Positions 1-7,962 of a stretch of 64,000 bases of DNA are shown piece by piece. This DNA is from Brachybacterium sp. YJGR34. GTDB taxonomy: Bacteria > Actinomycetota > Actinomycetes > Actinomycetales > Dermabacteraceae. The stretch's first letter is position 1; the number at the start of each line of letters is the position of its first letter. Position numbers and translations under genes: made by a program. The notes below the pieces were generated by a model. That model was not told the origin of the DNA. It saw nothing but the letters and a program-made list of their open reading frames with translations, and ran no database searches. The DNA is taken from assembly GCF_003347015.1 (NCBI RefSeq), contig NZ_PNFB01000014.1, positions 32,465 through 96,464 on the forward strand, read 5' to 3'.

Positions 1-157
1 CCGCCTCAGCGTGAACATCACCGCCAAGGACGAGGGGCGCAGCACGCTGGGCCTCGAGCACAAGGGCATCGAGACCTCCGCGGGCCGCGACGCCTGGAAA
101 GCCGCCTGGAAGACCGTCCTGACCGCCTTCGCCGCCGATCACAAGGAGCATTCATGA
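1..157 (+). CDS. C-terminal end of an SRPBCC/AHSA1-like protein (partial)
   Basis: The reading frame is open from the window edge (first full codon at base 2) and stops at TGA 155-157. It encodes 51 residues ending in ..KEHS. The pattern of a short beta strand, a Gly-Leu-Glu-His turn and then an amphipathic helix rich in Trp/Ala (DAWKAAWKTVL) looks like the last helix of START/SRPBCC (AHSA1-type) lipid-binding-fold proteins. This is a fold-level guess from a fragment. The stop overlaps the next start as ATGA, so the two genes are probably co-transcribed. Confidence 0.5.
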   Translation, partial: RLSVNITAKDEGRSTLGLEHKGIETSAGRDAWKAAWKTVLTAFAADHKEHS

Positions 158-2322
158 GCGAGACCGCCCCGCAGCTGCCCGCCCCCGACGGCACGAGCGA
201 TCCGCACCGGTGGCTCGAGGAGGTCACGGGCGAGGCCGCCCTGGACTGGGTCCGGGAGCGCAACGCGGCCGCGGAGTCCGAGCTCGACGCATTCCGCGAC
301 CCGCTCTCCGTGGAGGACACCCCGCTGAGCGCGACCCTGCAGCGTGAGATCCGGGAGATCCTCGACGCCAAGGACCGCATCCCCGCCGTCACCAAGCGCG
401 GCGACTTCCTCTACAACTTCTGGACCGACGCCGAGCACGAGCGCGGCCTGTGGCGCCGCACCACCCTGGCCAGCTATCGCACCGAGGAGCCGGTGTGGGA
501 GACCCTGCTGGACGTCGACGCCCTCAACGAGGCCGAGGGCGAGGACTGGGTCTGGCACGGCGCCCGCCTGCTGCGCCCGGCGGGACTCGAGGACGGGGAG
601 CCGTACCGGCACGCCCTGGTGGACCTCTCCCACGGCGGCTCCGACGCGGACGTCACCCGCGAGTTCGACCTCGAGACCCGGTCCTTCGTGCCCGCCTCCG
701 AGGGCGGCTTCGAGCGCCCCGAGGCCAAGGGGTCGCTGAGCTGGATCGACCGGGACACCGTCTGGGCCAGCACCGCGTTCGGCGAGGGCACCACCACCAG
801 CTCCGGCTACGCCCGCCAGGCCCGGATCTGGCGCCGCGGCACCCCGCTGGCCGAGGCGCAGCTGGTGCACGAGGTCCCCGAGAGCGACATGGCGGTCTTC
901 GCCGGGCACGACGCCACACCCGGCTGGGAGCGCGACTGGGTGATCGAGGCGCACGCCTTCTACGACACCACCGTCCACGTGGTCGACCGCACGCAGGAGC
1001 CGCCCGCGCTCACGCAGGTCGAGGTCCCCTCCGATCTCGAGGTGGACGCGCACCGCGACCTGGGCTTCTTCAGCCCGCGCAGCGACTGGGAGGTCGACGG
1101 CGCCCTCTATCCCGCCGGATCGCTCGTGGTGGGCGACTTCGAGCGATTCCAGGCCGGTGAGAGCGAGCTGCACCTGCTGTTCGAGCCCACCGAGTCCACG
1201 TCCCTGGCCGGCGTGACCGTGACCCGCACCGCCGTGGTGCTCACGATCCTCGAGGACGTGCTGCACCGCCTCGAGGTCCACACCCGCGACGAGCACGGCG
1301 ACTGGGAGCGGCGCGACCTCTTCCCCGAGCTGCGCGGATCGATCGACGTCGCCGCCGTCGACGCCGACGTCAGCGACGAGATCTGGGTGACCGTCACCGG
1401 CTTCATCGAGCCCACCGCCCTCCACCTCGCGGACCTCGCGGACGTGGCCGGCGGCGGCGAGGTGGGGGAGCTCGAGATCGTCAAGTCCGCCCCCGCGCGC
1501 TTCGACGCCGAGGGGCTGGACGTCAGCCAGCACTTCGCCATCAGCGACGACGGCACCCGGATCCCGTACTTCGAGATCAGCCGGCTGGACGCCGAGGATC
1601 TCTCCGGCTCCGCCGGCCCCCGTCCCACCCTGCTCTACGGGTACGGCGGCTTCGAGATCTCCCTGACCCCGTCCTATCTCGGCGCCATCGGCAAGGCCTG
1701 GCTGGAGCGCGGCGGCACCTACGTGCTCGCGAACATCCGCGGGGGCGGCGAGTACGGTCCGCACTGGCACCAGGCGGCGCTCAAGGAGAACCGCCACCGG
1801 GCCTACGAGGACTTCTCCTCGGTGGCCAAGGACCTGGTGGAGCGCGGGGTCACCGACCGTGAGCACCTCGCGGTGCGCGGAGGCTCCAACGGCGGGCTCC
1901 TCACCGGCAACATGGTCACCCAGTACCCGGAGCTGTTCGGCGCGGTCATCATCCAGGTGCCGCTGCTGGACATGAAGCGGTACAGCCACCTGCTCGCGGG
2001 CGCCTCCTGGATGGCCGAGTACGGTGACCCGGACACCGAGGACTGGGAGCATCTGCGCACGTTCAGCCCGTACCACCTGCTGCGCGAGGACCCGTCCGCC
2101 CCGTACCCGCCCACCTTCGTGCTCACCTCCACCCGGGACGACCGCGTCCACCCCGGCCACGCCCGGAAGTTCACCGCCGCGATGGAGTCCCTCGGCGCGG
2201 ACGTGCGGTACTGGGAGAACATCGAGGGCGGCCACGGCGGAGCGGCCACGAACGAGCAGGCCGCACGGATGAACGCCCTGATGTACACCTTCCTCTGGGA
2301 CACCCTCGGATCCTCCTCATGA
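154..2322 (+). CDS. Prolyl oligopeptidase family serine peptidase (S9A-like)
   Basis: A 722-residue enzyme predicted to cut short peptides after proline or related residues. There is no signal peptide, so it is probably cytosolic. Residues about 15-430 fit the N-terminal beta-propeller that gates access, and residues about 450-722 form the alpha/beta-hydrolase peptidase domain. The catalytic triad is visible as Ser578 in GGSNGG, Asp663 in TRDDRV and His694 in EGGHGG. The RGGGEYG segment before the nucleophile is typical of the S9A family. Length matches the family (about 690-750 aa). The ATG overlaps the upstream stop by ATGA. Protease B (oligopeptidase B) is an alternative within the same family, and the substrate cannot be settled from sequence alone. 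Confidence 0.9.
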   Translation: MSETAPQLPAPDGTSDPHRWLEEVTGEAALDWVRERNAAAESELDAFRDPLSVEDTPLSATLQREIREILDAKDRIPAVTKRGDFLYNFWTDAEHERGLWRRTTLASYRTEEPVWETLLDVDALNEAEGEDWVWHGARLLRPAGLEDGEPYRHALVDLSHGGSDADVTREFDLETRSFVPASEGGFERPEAKGSLSWIDRDTVWASTAFGEGTTTSSGYARQARIWRRGTPLAEAQLVHEVPESDMAVFAGHDATPGWERDWVIEAHAFYDTTVHVVDRTQEPPALTQVEVPSDLEVDAHRDLGFFSPRSDWEVDGALYPAGSLVVGDFERFQAGESELHLLFEPTESTSLAGVTVTRTAVVLTILEDVLHRLEVHTRDEHGDWERRDLFPELRGSIDVAAVDADVSDEIWVTVTGFIEPTALHLADLADVAGGGEVGELEIVKSAPARFDAEGLDVSQHFAISDDGTRIPYFEISRLDAEDLSGSAGPRPTLLYGYGGFEISLTPSYLGAIGKAWLERGGTYVLANIRGGGEYGPHWHQAALKENRHRAYEDFSSVAKDLVERGVTDREHLAVRGGSNGGLLTGNMVTQYPELFGAVIIQVPLLDMKRYSHLLAGASWMAEYGDPDTEDWEHLRTFSPYHLLREDPSAPYPPTFVLTSTRDDRVHPGHARKFTAAMESLGADVRYWENIEGGHGGAATNEQAARMNALMYTFLWDTLGSSS

Positions 2323-2347
2323 GCGACCCGGCAGGGAGCGCGGAGGA

Positions 2348-3811
2348 ATGAGGGTCGCGCGCGCGAGGAGAACCTCGGAGCTGTTCGACCGACCGGCGCA
2401 GGACGACCTGCTGCAGGTCCGCAACGACGTCATGACGGTGTACCGGGAGATCGCGCCCGGGGACCCGCGGCTGTTCCCGCTGCGCTACGCCCGGACCGTG
2501 CCCCGTCGGCCCCGCCCCGTGCGGCGCGCCCGCGGTCGCCGCACGGGACCGCGCCCCCCGGGCGCGCCGCCGTGCGTGCCGGCGCCGTCGGGCGTCGCCG
2601 CCCCCCAGGTGCCCGTGCTGCTGATCCCCGACGGGCCGGCGCGGGCCTCGGTGCTGCCCTATGACGTGCTGCGGCGCAGCATGGCCTCGCGCGGCCTGGA
2701 CGTGCTGATGATGGAGCACCGCGGGGTGGGCCTGTCGCGGCTGGACGCCGAGGGGGAGGACCTGCCGCCGGAGGCGATGACGATGCGCGAGGTGGTGCCG
2801 GACCTGGTGGCGGTCCTGGACCACGCCCGCGTCGAGCGGGTCGCCCTGGTGGGCACCGGGTACGGCGCCTATATCGCCCAGGCGCTCGCCGCCCTCCACC
2901 CCGAGCGGGTGCACTCGCTGGTGCTGGACTCGCCGCTGACCTCCGCCCAGGACGAGGTGGCCTCCCAGCAGCAGGTGCGCGCGCTGTACTGGGAGGGGAC
3001 CGAGCCGCGCACCTCGACCACCGCCTCGACCCTGCGGCGGCTCGCACGGCACGGTGTCATCGACGCCCGCCGCGCCGGTGCCGTGGTGCTCGCGGTGCAC
3101 GAGCACGGCGGCCCCGACGCGGTGCGGGAGCTCGTGGACCTGCTGGCCGTGGGCCGGGGGAGCCTGACCTGGAACAGCGTGCGCCAGGTGCTGAACCAGG
3201 GCTGGCTGCAGTCCACCCCGTACGTCATCGAGCACGACCTCACCTCCCGGATCCTCCACACCGAGCTGGGACGCGGCCGGCATGCGGACGGCGGACCGCT
3301 GGATCCGCTGCTGCTGTCCGGGGACCAGGCGCGCGCCGTGCCCCCGTTCGCCGGGGAGCCGCTGGACCTCCACGCCCTCGCCCCCTCGATCACCGCGCCC
3401 ACCCTGGTGCTCTCCGGCACCGGCGATCTCATCGCCCCGCCGCGGATCGCCCGGGAGCTCACCGCCCGCATCCCCGGCGCCCAGCTGCTGGAGATCCCCG
3501 GGGCGGGCCATTCCCTGCTCGACACCCGCAGCAAGATCGTGCAGGTCGCAGCCCGGTGGAGCGCCTGCGGCGCCCTCCGGCAGCTGCCCCGGCACGCGGC
3601 GGAGCTCGCCGAGCTGCCGGCGACGCCCACGGATCAGGCTCTCTCCCGGGGGCTGCAGCTGGCGCTGGCCGCCGAGCGCTACTCGCCGTGGCGGCTGCGC
3701 CTGGAATCGGCGCGGGTCGAGCGCGAGCAGGCGCTGCGGGAGCGGGCTCAGGCCGACGCCCGCCCGCACCGCGGCCGTCGCCCGGCGATCGAGCGCGAGG
3801 ATCCGGCGTGA
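2348..3811 (+). CDS. Alpha/beta hydrolase-fold protein with missing nucleophile
   Basis: A 487-residue alpha/beta-hydrolase-fold protein. Residues about 95-400 carry the fold: an oxyanion-region strand VLLIPDGPA, the EHRGVGLS turn, the nucleophile-elbow strand VALVGTGYGAY, and the late acid and histidine in SGTGDL (Asp360) and GAGHS (His388). The elbow normally reads G-x-S-x-G, but here position 171 is Gly (G169-T-G-Y-G173), so classical hydrolysis looks impossible. An Arg/Pro-rich low-complexity stretch (about residues 50-80) precedes the fold, and a roughly 90-residue charged helical tail follows it. The start has GGAGG immediately upstream; ATG at 2432 is an alternative. It could be a non-catalytic binding protein or use another residue. 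Confidence 0.75.
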   Translation: MRVARARRTSELFDRPAQDDLLQVRNDVMTVYREIAPGDPRLFPLRYARTVPRRPRPVRRARGRRTGPRPPGAPPCVPAPSGVAAPQVPVLLIPDGPARASVLPYDVLRRSMASRGLDVLMMEHRGVGLSRLDAEGEDLPPEAMTMREVVPDLVAVLDHARVERVALVGTGYGAYIAQALAALHPERVHSLVLDSPLTSAQDEVASQQQVRALYWEGTEPRTSTTASTLRRLARHGVIDARRAGAVVLAVHEHGGPDAVRELVDLLAVGRGSLTWNSVRQVLNQGWLQSTPYVIEHDLTSRILHTELGRGRHADGGPLDPLLLSGDQARAVPPFAGEPLDLHALAPSITAPTLVLSGTGDLIAPPRIARELTARIPGAQLLEIPGAGHSLLDTRSKIVQVAARWSACGALRQLPRHAAELAELPATPTDQALSRGLQLALAAERYSPWRLRLESARVEREQALRERAQADARPHRGRRPAIEREDPA

Positions 3812-3818
3812 GATCGCG

Positions 3819-5255
3819 CTAGGGCCGGCACACCACGGTGAAGCCGCCGTCCTCGGTCACCGTCTCGTACGGGACGCCCCACCGATCCTGTGCCCAGGCG
3901 GCAGGGTCCTGCGGCGGGCTGCCGCCCCAGGAGAAGGCGTAGCGATCGGAGAGCATGCAGTCCGGGACGCGCTGATTGGGGCCGTGCAGCCACTGCACCT
4001 CGTGGTCCGGCACGGCCTGCGCCATCAGCGTGATGTCCACGGCGAGCACGGCGCCGTCGGGCACGGCCTCGAGGGCCTCGGCCGCCGGCTCGGCGCGCCA
4101 GCTGGGCTCCCAGAGCGCCGGGCGCATCACGTCCACGACCGGCATCAGCGGGCCCAGCGCCAGCGTCACCGCCGCGGAGACCGAGACGGCGGTGACGCGG
4201 ACCGTCCGCGAGGGCAGCGGGGCGTCGCGGCGGAGCCAGGCCGTGGCCCGGCCCGTCCGCCGGTCCCCGAGGGCGTCGAGCATCGCCGCCGTCGCGATCG
4301 GCATCAGGACCGCGTTGTAGTGCCAGTACCAGTCCCAGTAGAACTCCACCGTGCCCGTGAAGCGCCAGGCCAGGGTGGGCAGCATGAGCAGGATCAGCGG
4401 CGAGCGGCCACCGATCAGCCCCGCGGCCAGCAGCAGCATCGCCACGGTCATCCACTTCACCGGCGGCCAGAGGACCTCCAGCGGGGAGCCGAGGTTCCCC
4501 GTGTAGTCGTACTGACCCGCCGTGTTCAGCAGCGGCAGGATGACGAAGGTCGCCAGCACGAACCAGCCGACGCCCCAGGCCGCGAGCGCGGCGCCCTCGA
4601 CCCGTTGGGAGCGGTGGCGCAGCGCGATGAGCACCCCGAGCAGGGCGACGGTGAGCCCGAGGTCCTCCTTTACGAACACCAGCGGCGCCGCCCAGAGGAT
4701 CGCCCCGTGGACCCGCCCGCGCAGCAGACGGGTCAGGGACATCGCCAGCAGCGGCACCGCGACGGCGATCTCGTGGAACTGGACGGAGACGGCCGACTGC
4801 AGACCGAAGGAGAAGACGTAGGCGGCGCCCGCGAGCGTGCCGAGCCCGCCGCCCAGGCGGTCGATCGCCAGGCGCGTGATCGGGATCGCGGAGAGGCCGA
4901 ACAGCACCGCCTGGGTCCACAGCAGCGCCGCGGGGGAGGGCCACACCCACCACACCGGCGCCAGCAGCGCGAGGATCGGGTGGAAGTGATCGCCCAGCAG
5001 GTTCACCGCGTCGCCCTTGATGGGCACGATCGGGGCCCGCAGCTCGCCGTAGGCGCGCAGCAGCTGCGTGAAGATCCCCAGGTCCCAGGATCGGGCGGCG
5101 AGGACGCGCAGCTGCTGCGTGCCCATCAGCCCGTAGGCGAGGGCGGCCAGCACGGCCAGGGCGATCGGCACGGTGCGGCGGGCGCGCACCGGGGTCCGCG
5201 GAGGGCCCGGCGCCCGGTGAGCGGGCGCCGGCCTGTCGTCGGCGAGGATGTCCAC
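3819..5255 (-). CDS. DUF2079 polytopic membrane protein
   Basis: A 478-residue integral membrane protein of the DUF2079 family. It has an N-terminal transmembrane helix near residues 29-45, then the family-like pattern SWDLGIFTQLL and GDHFHPILALLAPVWW, followed by eight or more hydrophobic spans and a roughly 130-residue soluble C-terminal part. The GDHFHP segment in the first extracytoplasmic loop resembles acidic/His loops of GT-C-type glycosyltransferases, so a lipid-linked sugar transfer role is possible but unproven. GTG 5255 is chosen because a TACCCT -10 box lies exactly 6 bp upstream (leaderless start). The gene converges on the hydrolase gene with only 7 bp between stops. Confidence 0.75.
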   Translation of the reverse strand: MDILADDRPAPAHRAPGPPRTPVRARRTVPIALAVLAALAYGLMGTQQLRVLAARSWDLGIFTQLLRAYGELRAPIVPIKGDAVNLLGDHFHPILALLAPVWWVWPSPAALLWTQAVLFGLSAIPITRLAIDRLGGGLGTLAGAAYVFSFGLQSAVSVQFHEIAVAVPLLAMSLTRLLRGRVHGAILWAAPLVFVKEDLGLTVALLGVLIALRHRSQRVEGAALAAWGVGWFVLATFVILPLLNTAGQYDYTGNLGSPLEVLWPPVKWMTVAMLLLAAGLIGGRSPLILLMLPTLAWRFTGTVEFYWDWYWHYNAVLMPIATAAMLDALGDRRTGRATAWLRRDAPLPSRTVRVTAVSVSAAVTLALGPLMPVVDVMRPALWEPSWRAEPAAEALEAVPDGAVLAVDITLMAQAVPDHEVQWLHGPNQRVPDCMLSDRYAFSWGGSPPQDPAAWAQDRWGVPYETVTEDGGFTVVCRP

Positions 5256-5261
5256 CTCGCG

Positions 5262-5267
5262 AGGGTA
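5262..5267 (-). promoter_or_regulatory. -10 box for leaderless DUF2079 gene
   Basis: TACCCT on the minus strand, 6 bp before GTG 5255. No convincing -35 is seen. Transcription should start at the G of the start codon. Confidence 0.5.
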
Positions 5268-5305
5268 TCCGGCCGGAGGAGATCGGTCAGAGCGGTCCGG
5301 CGCCC

Positions 5306-5311
5306 TACACT
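5306..5311 (+). promoter_or_regulatory. -10 box for leaderless gene at 5318
   Basis: TACACT followed by 6 bp and then ATG 5318. There is no Shine-Dalgarno in the gap, so a leaderless mRNA is predicted. Confidence 0.5.
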
Positions 5312-5317
5312 TCCGCC

Positions 5318-6133
5318 ATGACCTCGCCCGCCGCGCGCCGACTGCTCCACCTCACCGCCGCCGCGGGCGCCGTGGGGGCGCTGACCCTTATCGAGCCGCG
5401 CCGGCTGGGTCCGGGGCCGCGCGCGGCCTACCGCGTCGGCACCGCGGTGGTGAGCGGTGCGCTCGCGGCCGACACCGCGCAGGACGCCCCGCTGCTGGAC
5501 CCCGTCCGCGACGGCGTGGTCGCCGGCGGCATCACCCTCGGCCTGATGGACGTGCTCGAGCGGATCGACGCGCGGACGGTCGACTCCCTCGCGGCGCTGG
5601 GCGTCCGCCGGCCCCGGGTGCTGCTGGCGGCGCTCGGCGCGGCGGGGACGGCGGCGGTCTGCGCCCTGCCCCGCCTCACCGGGCCCATCGAGCGCCGGGG
5701 CGGCACCGAGGAAGGGTTCGCCGAGGGGGAGACCGCCCCGCTGCCGTGCGAGGTCCGCGCGCTCCTGGCCGCGCTGCTCGCGCCGGGGCCCGCGGATCCT
5801 CCCGGCGCCGCGGCGCTGCGCGATCAGCTCGAGGCGGCCCGTGCGGTCGACCCCGGCTATCTCGACGGCGACGTGCAGATCCATGTCGAGGACCCCGAGC
5901 GCCTCGCCGTGCCGCGCACCCAGATCTGGCCCGTGGCCGGCGAGTTCTCCCACGCGGGCTTCCGCTACGAGCTGCAGCTCCAGGTCGAGGAGGGACGGCT
6001 CGGGATGCTCACGGTGATGGTCCGCGCCGACGAGGCGCGCCTCGCGCAGGCCCTCGAGCACCTCGCCTCCCCGGGCTTCGTCCTGCCCGATCCGTCGGCG
6101 CTCACCCTGCGGCGCGAGACGGAGGTCCCCTGA
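5318..6133 (+). CDS. Hypothetical membrane-anchored protein
   Basis: A 271-residue protein that I do not recognise. Hydrophobic segments at about residues 9-25, 37-51, 65-80 and 100-118 suggest a small four-helix membrane domain. An acidic linker (about 125-145) and a soluble C-terminal domain (about 145-271) with alternating beta-strand patterns follow. The C-terminal half contains paired motifs (WPVAGEF, YELQLQVEEG, LTVMVRADE) typical of a compact alpha/beta domain, but no catalytic signature is visible. It is divergent from the DUF2079 gene and is followed 17 bp later by the ArsD-like gene on the same strand. The start is fixed by a -10 box 6 bp upstream. Confidence 0.65.
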   Translation: MTSPAARRLLHLTAAAGAVGALTLIEPRRLGPGPRAAYRVGTAVVSGALAADTAQDAPLLDPVRDGVVAGGITLGLMDVLERIDARTVDSLAALGVRRPRVLLAALGAAGTAAVCALPRLTGPIERRGGTEEGFAEGETAPLPCEVRALLAALLAPGPADPPGAAALRDQLEAARAVDPGYLDGDVQIHVEDPERLAVPRTQIWPVAGEFSHAGFRYELQLQVEEGRLGMLTVMVRADEARLAQALEHLASPGFVLPDPSALTLRRETEVP

Positions 6134-6137
6134 GCGC

Positions 6138-6143
6138 TACCGT
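6138..6143 (+). promoter_or_regulatory. -10 box for leaderless ArsD-like gene
   Basis: TACCGT followed by 7 bp and then ATG 6151. It sits only 4 bp after the upstream stop, implying an independent promoter inside an apparent operon. Confidence 0.4.
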
Positions 6144-6150
6144 GGGGACC

Positions 6151-6633
6151 ATGACCACACAGGACGAGACCCCGCCGCTCGCGGCGCTCGACATCTTCCT
6201 GCCCTCCCCGCCGCCCGATCCGGCACGGCAGGAGGCCTTCCTCGACGAGGCCGCGGCGCTGGCCAAGGCCGGTCATCCGATCACCGTCTACCTCCAGGAC
6301 GAGGACGCCTGGGCCTTCGAGGCGTGCGAACCGGTGCGGGCGCTGCTGGCGTCCGCGGGACCGGAGGCGCTGCCGGTGACCCTGCTGGGGGCGGACATCG
6401 TGGTCACGGCGGTCCACCCCACGGCCGAGCAGATGACCCGCTTCGCCCGCGCGGGCGGGGAGGCCCGCCAGCCGCGCTCGGCCGCGGCCTCGGCCTGCGG
6501 TCCCTCCGGCGCGCCGCTGCCCCGTGAGGCGAGCGGCGCCGCGGCGCTGCTGCTGGGAGCGCCGGCGTCCTCGGCCGCCTCGGCCCCCGAGATCGGTGCC
6601 CGGCGCAACCTCCTGGGCGGTGCGGGCGGCTGA
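6151..6633 (+). CDS. ArsD-like thioredoxin-fold protein lacking metal-binding cysteines
   Basis: A 160-residue protein. Residues about 10-95 follow the ArsD arsenic-metallochaperone pattern: an opening strand LDIFLPSP, the AALAKAGHPITVY strand-turn, AWAFEACEPVRALLASAG, then LPVTLLGADIV and HPTAEQM, matching the LPL-DGE-GRYP region of ArsD. The N-terminal CCxxxxC arsenite/antimonite site of true ArsD is absent: the first strand ends in Pro/Ser and no Cys occurs before residue 60. The last 60 residues are Ala/Ser/Gly-rich low complexity with an isolated CGPSG. No arsA, arsB, arsC or arsR lies nearby. I infer an ArsD-fold relative with a different role; assignment rests on pattern similarity only. 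Confidence 0.55.
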   Translation: MTTQDETPPLAALDIFLPSPPPDPARQEAFLDEAAALAKAGHPITVYLQDEDAWAFEACEPVRALLASAGPEALPVTLLGADIVVTAVHPTAEQMTRFARAGGEARQPRSAAASACGPSGAPLPREASGAAALLLGAPASSAASAPEIGARRNLLGGAGG

Positions 6634-6644
6634 GGCGCAGCTGC

Positions 6645-7337
6645 TCAGAGGGAGCAGGCCACCCCGTTGAAGCCGTGGTTGCAGTAGCCGCCGGGGTTCT
6701 TCGCGAGGTACTGCTGATGCGCGGGCTCCGCGGTGTAGTAGACGCCGTCGCCGGCCTCCGCGAGCGGTGTCAGCTCGGTGGTGATGGTGCCGCGGCCGGC
6801 GTCGTCGAGCGCCTGCTGGTAGCTCCGTGCGGAGGAGCGGACGATCTCCCCCTGGGACGGCGAGGTCCAGTACACGGCGCTGCGGTACTCGGTGCCCACA
6901 TCGTTGCCCTGACGGTTCGCGGTGGTCGGGTCGTGCTGCTGCCAGAACTGGGTCAGCAGCGCCCGCAGGGTCGCCTCGCCGCCGCGGTAGATCACCCGGA
7001 CCGCCTCGGCATGGCCGGTGCGCGCGGAGAAGACCTCCTCGTAGGTGGGATGCGGGGTGTAGCCGCCGGCATAGCCCGCCGAGGTGGTGTGCACGCCCTC
7101 GGTCTCCCAGGCGATCCGCTCTATCCCCCAGAAGCAGCCGCCGGCCAGGATGATCTCCTCGGTGCCGGCCGGCCAGGGCCGCGCCTCCTGCGGCGCGTCG
7201 GGACCCAGCATGTCCGTGCCCAGCACGGCGTGCTCGCGCGCCAGCGGATACGGGGTCGCCGCCCGGCCCGGCAGGGCGTCCTCGGGCGCCACCATGTCCT
7301 TCTTGTGCGCGTACAGGAGGTCCATCATCTGCCACAT
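6645..7337 (-). CDS. msrA: Peptide methionine sulfoxide reductase A
   Basis: A 230-residue cytosolic enzyme that reduces methionine-S-sulfoxide in proteins. The catalytic Cys sits in the family signature GGCFWG, followed by the family motifs YAGG, HAEAVRV, QHDPTTANRQGNDVGTEYRS and YHQQYL-like AHQQYLAKNP. Cysteines near the C-terminus (YCNHGFNGVACSL) are placed to act as resolving cysteines. ATG 7337 is preferred over the longer frame because TACCGT lies exactly 7 bp upstream. The N-terminal extension of about 80 residues (MWQMMDLLYAHKKDMV..) is typical of the longer actinobacterial MsrA form. Its 3' end faces the ArsD-like gene 11 bp away. Confidence 0.95.
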   Translation of the reverse strand: MWQMMDLLYAHKKDMVAPEDALPGRAATPYPLAREHAVLGTDMLGPDAPQEARPWPAGTEEIILAGGCFWGIERIAWETEGVHTTSAGYAGGYTPHPTYEEVFSARTGHAEAVRVIYRGGEATLRALLTQFWQQHDPTTANRQGNDVGTEYRSAVYWTSPSQGEIVRSSARSYQQALDDAGRGTITTELTPLAEAGDGVYYTAEPAHQQYLAKNPGGYCNHGFNGVACSL

Positions 7338-7344
7338 GAGCGCC

Positions 7345-7350
7345 ACGGTA
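7345..7350 (-). promoter_or_regulatory. -10 box for leaderless msrA
   Basis: Minus-strand TACCGT, 7 bp before ATG 7337. It supports the shorter msrA start. Confidence 0.5.
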
Positions 7351-7410
7351 GTCCTGCGCCCTCCGCGGCGGGAGGGCGGGGAGACCCGCGCCACGCGGGC
7401 GTCGGCCTCC

Positions 7411-7962
7411 TCAGCGGGCCCGCGGCAGCACCGCGACGAACAGGCCGATCGCCGCGAGGATCCCGACCACCAGCGTCCACGGCCCCAGGCGGAGCCCCGA
7501 GACGGCGAGCACCACCACCGCGCCGAGCACGGCGAGCGCGAGGACCGGCAGCAGGCTGCGCAGCCCCAGCCGCCACACGGCGGGCTCGAGGACCCCGTGG
7601 GCCGGGGTCGTCGCCGCGAGGGCGAAGGCCGCGTGCGAGGCCAGCAGCGCCAGGCCCACGCCGCCCGCCCGCAGCGGCGAGAGGTCCTCCTGGCCGGCCA
7701 GGGCCAGCAGCACCAGCAGCGGTCCGCCGATGCCCAGATCGGTGTCGGGGAGGATCATCTGGATCAGCAGCAGCCCTCCCACCAGCAGGGTCACCAGGAC
7801 GGTGAGGAAGTTCGCGAACAGGCCCATGGGCAGCGCCCCCATCAGCGCCAGCATCATGCCCGCCGCGCCGATCAGGCGCAGCGCCCACTGGGCGGGGCTC
7901 ACCCGGCGCAGGCCCAGGAGCAGGTCCGCGAGCGGATCGAGCAGGGTCCGCAGAGGGAGCAT
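7411..7962 (-). CDS. Membrane protein of the MoxR-DUF58 operon
   Basis: A 183-residue hydrophobic protein with about five or six predicted transmembrane helices, for example near residues 24-40, 43-62, 68-85, 92-110, 132-150 and 155-178. I see no family signature. It is the last gene of the moxR-DUF58 operon: its ATG shares one base with the DUF58 stop (TGATG), so translation is probably coupled. Membrane proteins in this slot are common in MoxR/DUF58 operons and may anchor the complex. The longer in-frame extension upstream overlaps the DUF58 coding sequence and is rejected. Confidence 0.7.
   Translation of the reverse strand: MLPLRTLLDPLADLLLGLRRVSPAQWALRLIGAAGMMLALMGALPMGLFANFLTVLVTLLVGGLLLIQMILPDTDLGIGGPLLVLLALAGQEDLSPLRAGGVGLALLASHAAFALAATTPAHGVLEPAVWRLGLRSLLPVLALAVLGAVVVLAVSGLRLGPWTLVVGILAAIGLFVAVLPRAR

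Noticed and set aside
139..2235. Long minus-strand frame opposite the prolyl oligopeptidase (698 residues)
   Set aside because: Arg/Gly/Val/His-rich composition, no motifs, and it mirrors a clearly real gene. Such frames arise on the opposite strand of high-GC genes.
3282..5321. Plus-strand 679-residue frame over the hydrolase end and DUF2079 gene
   Set aside because: Spans a stop region and the antisense of a membrane protein; low complexity; no start signal.
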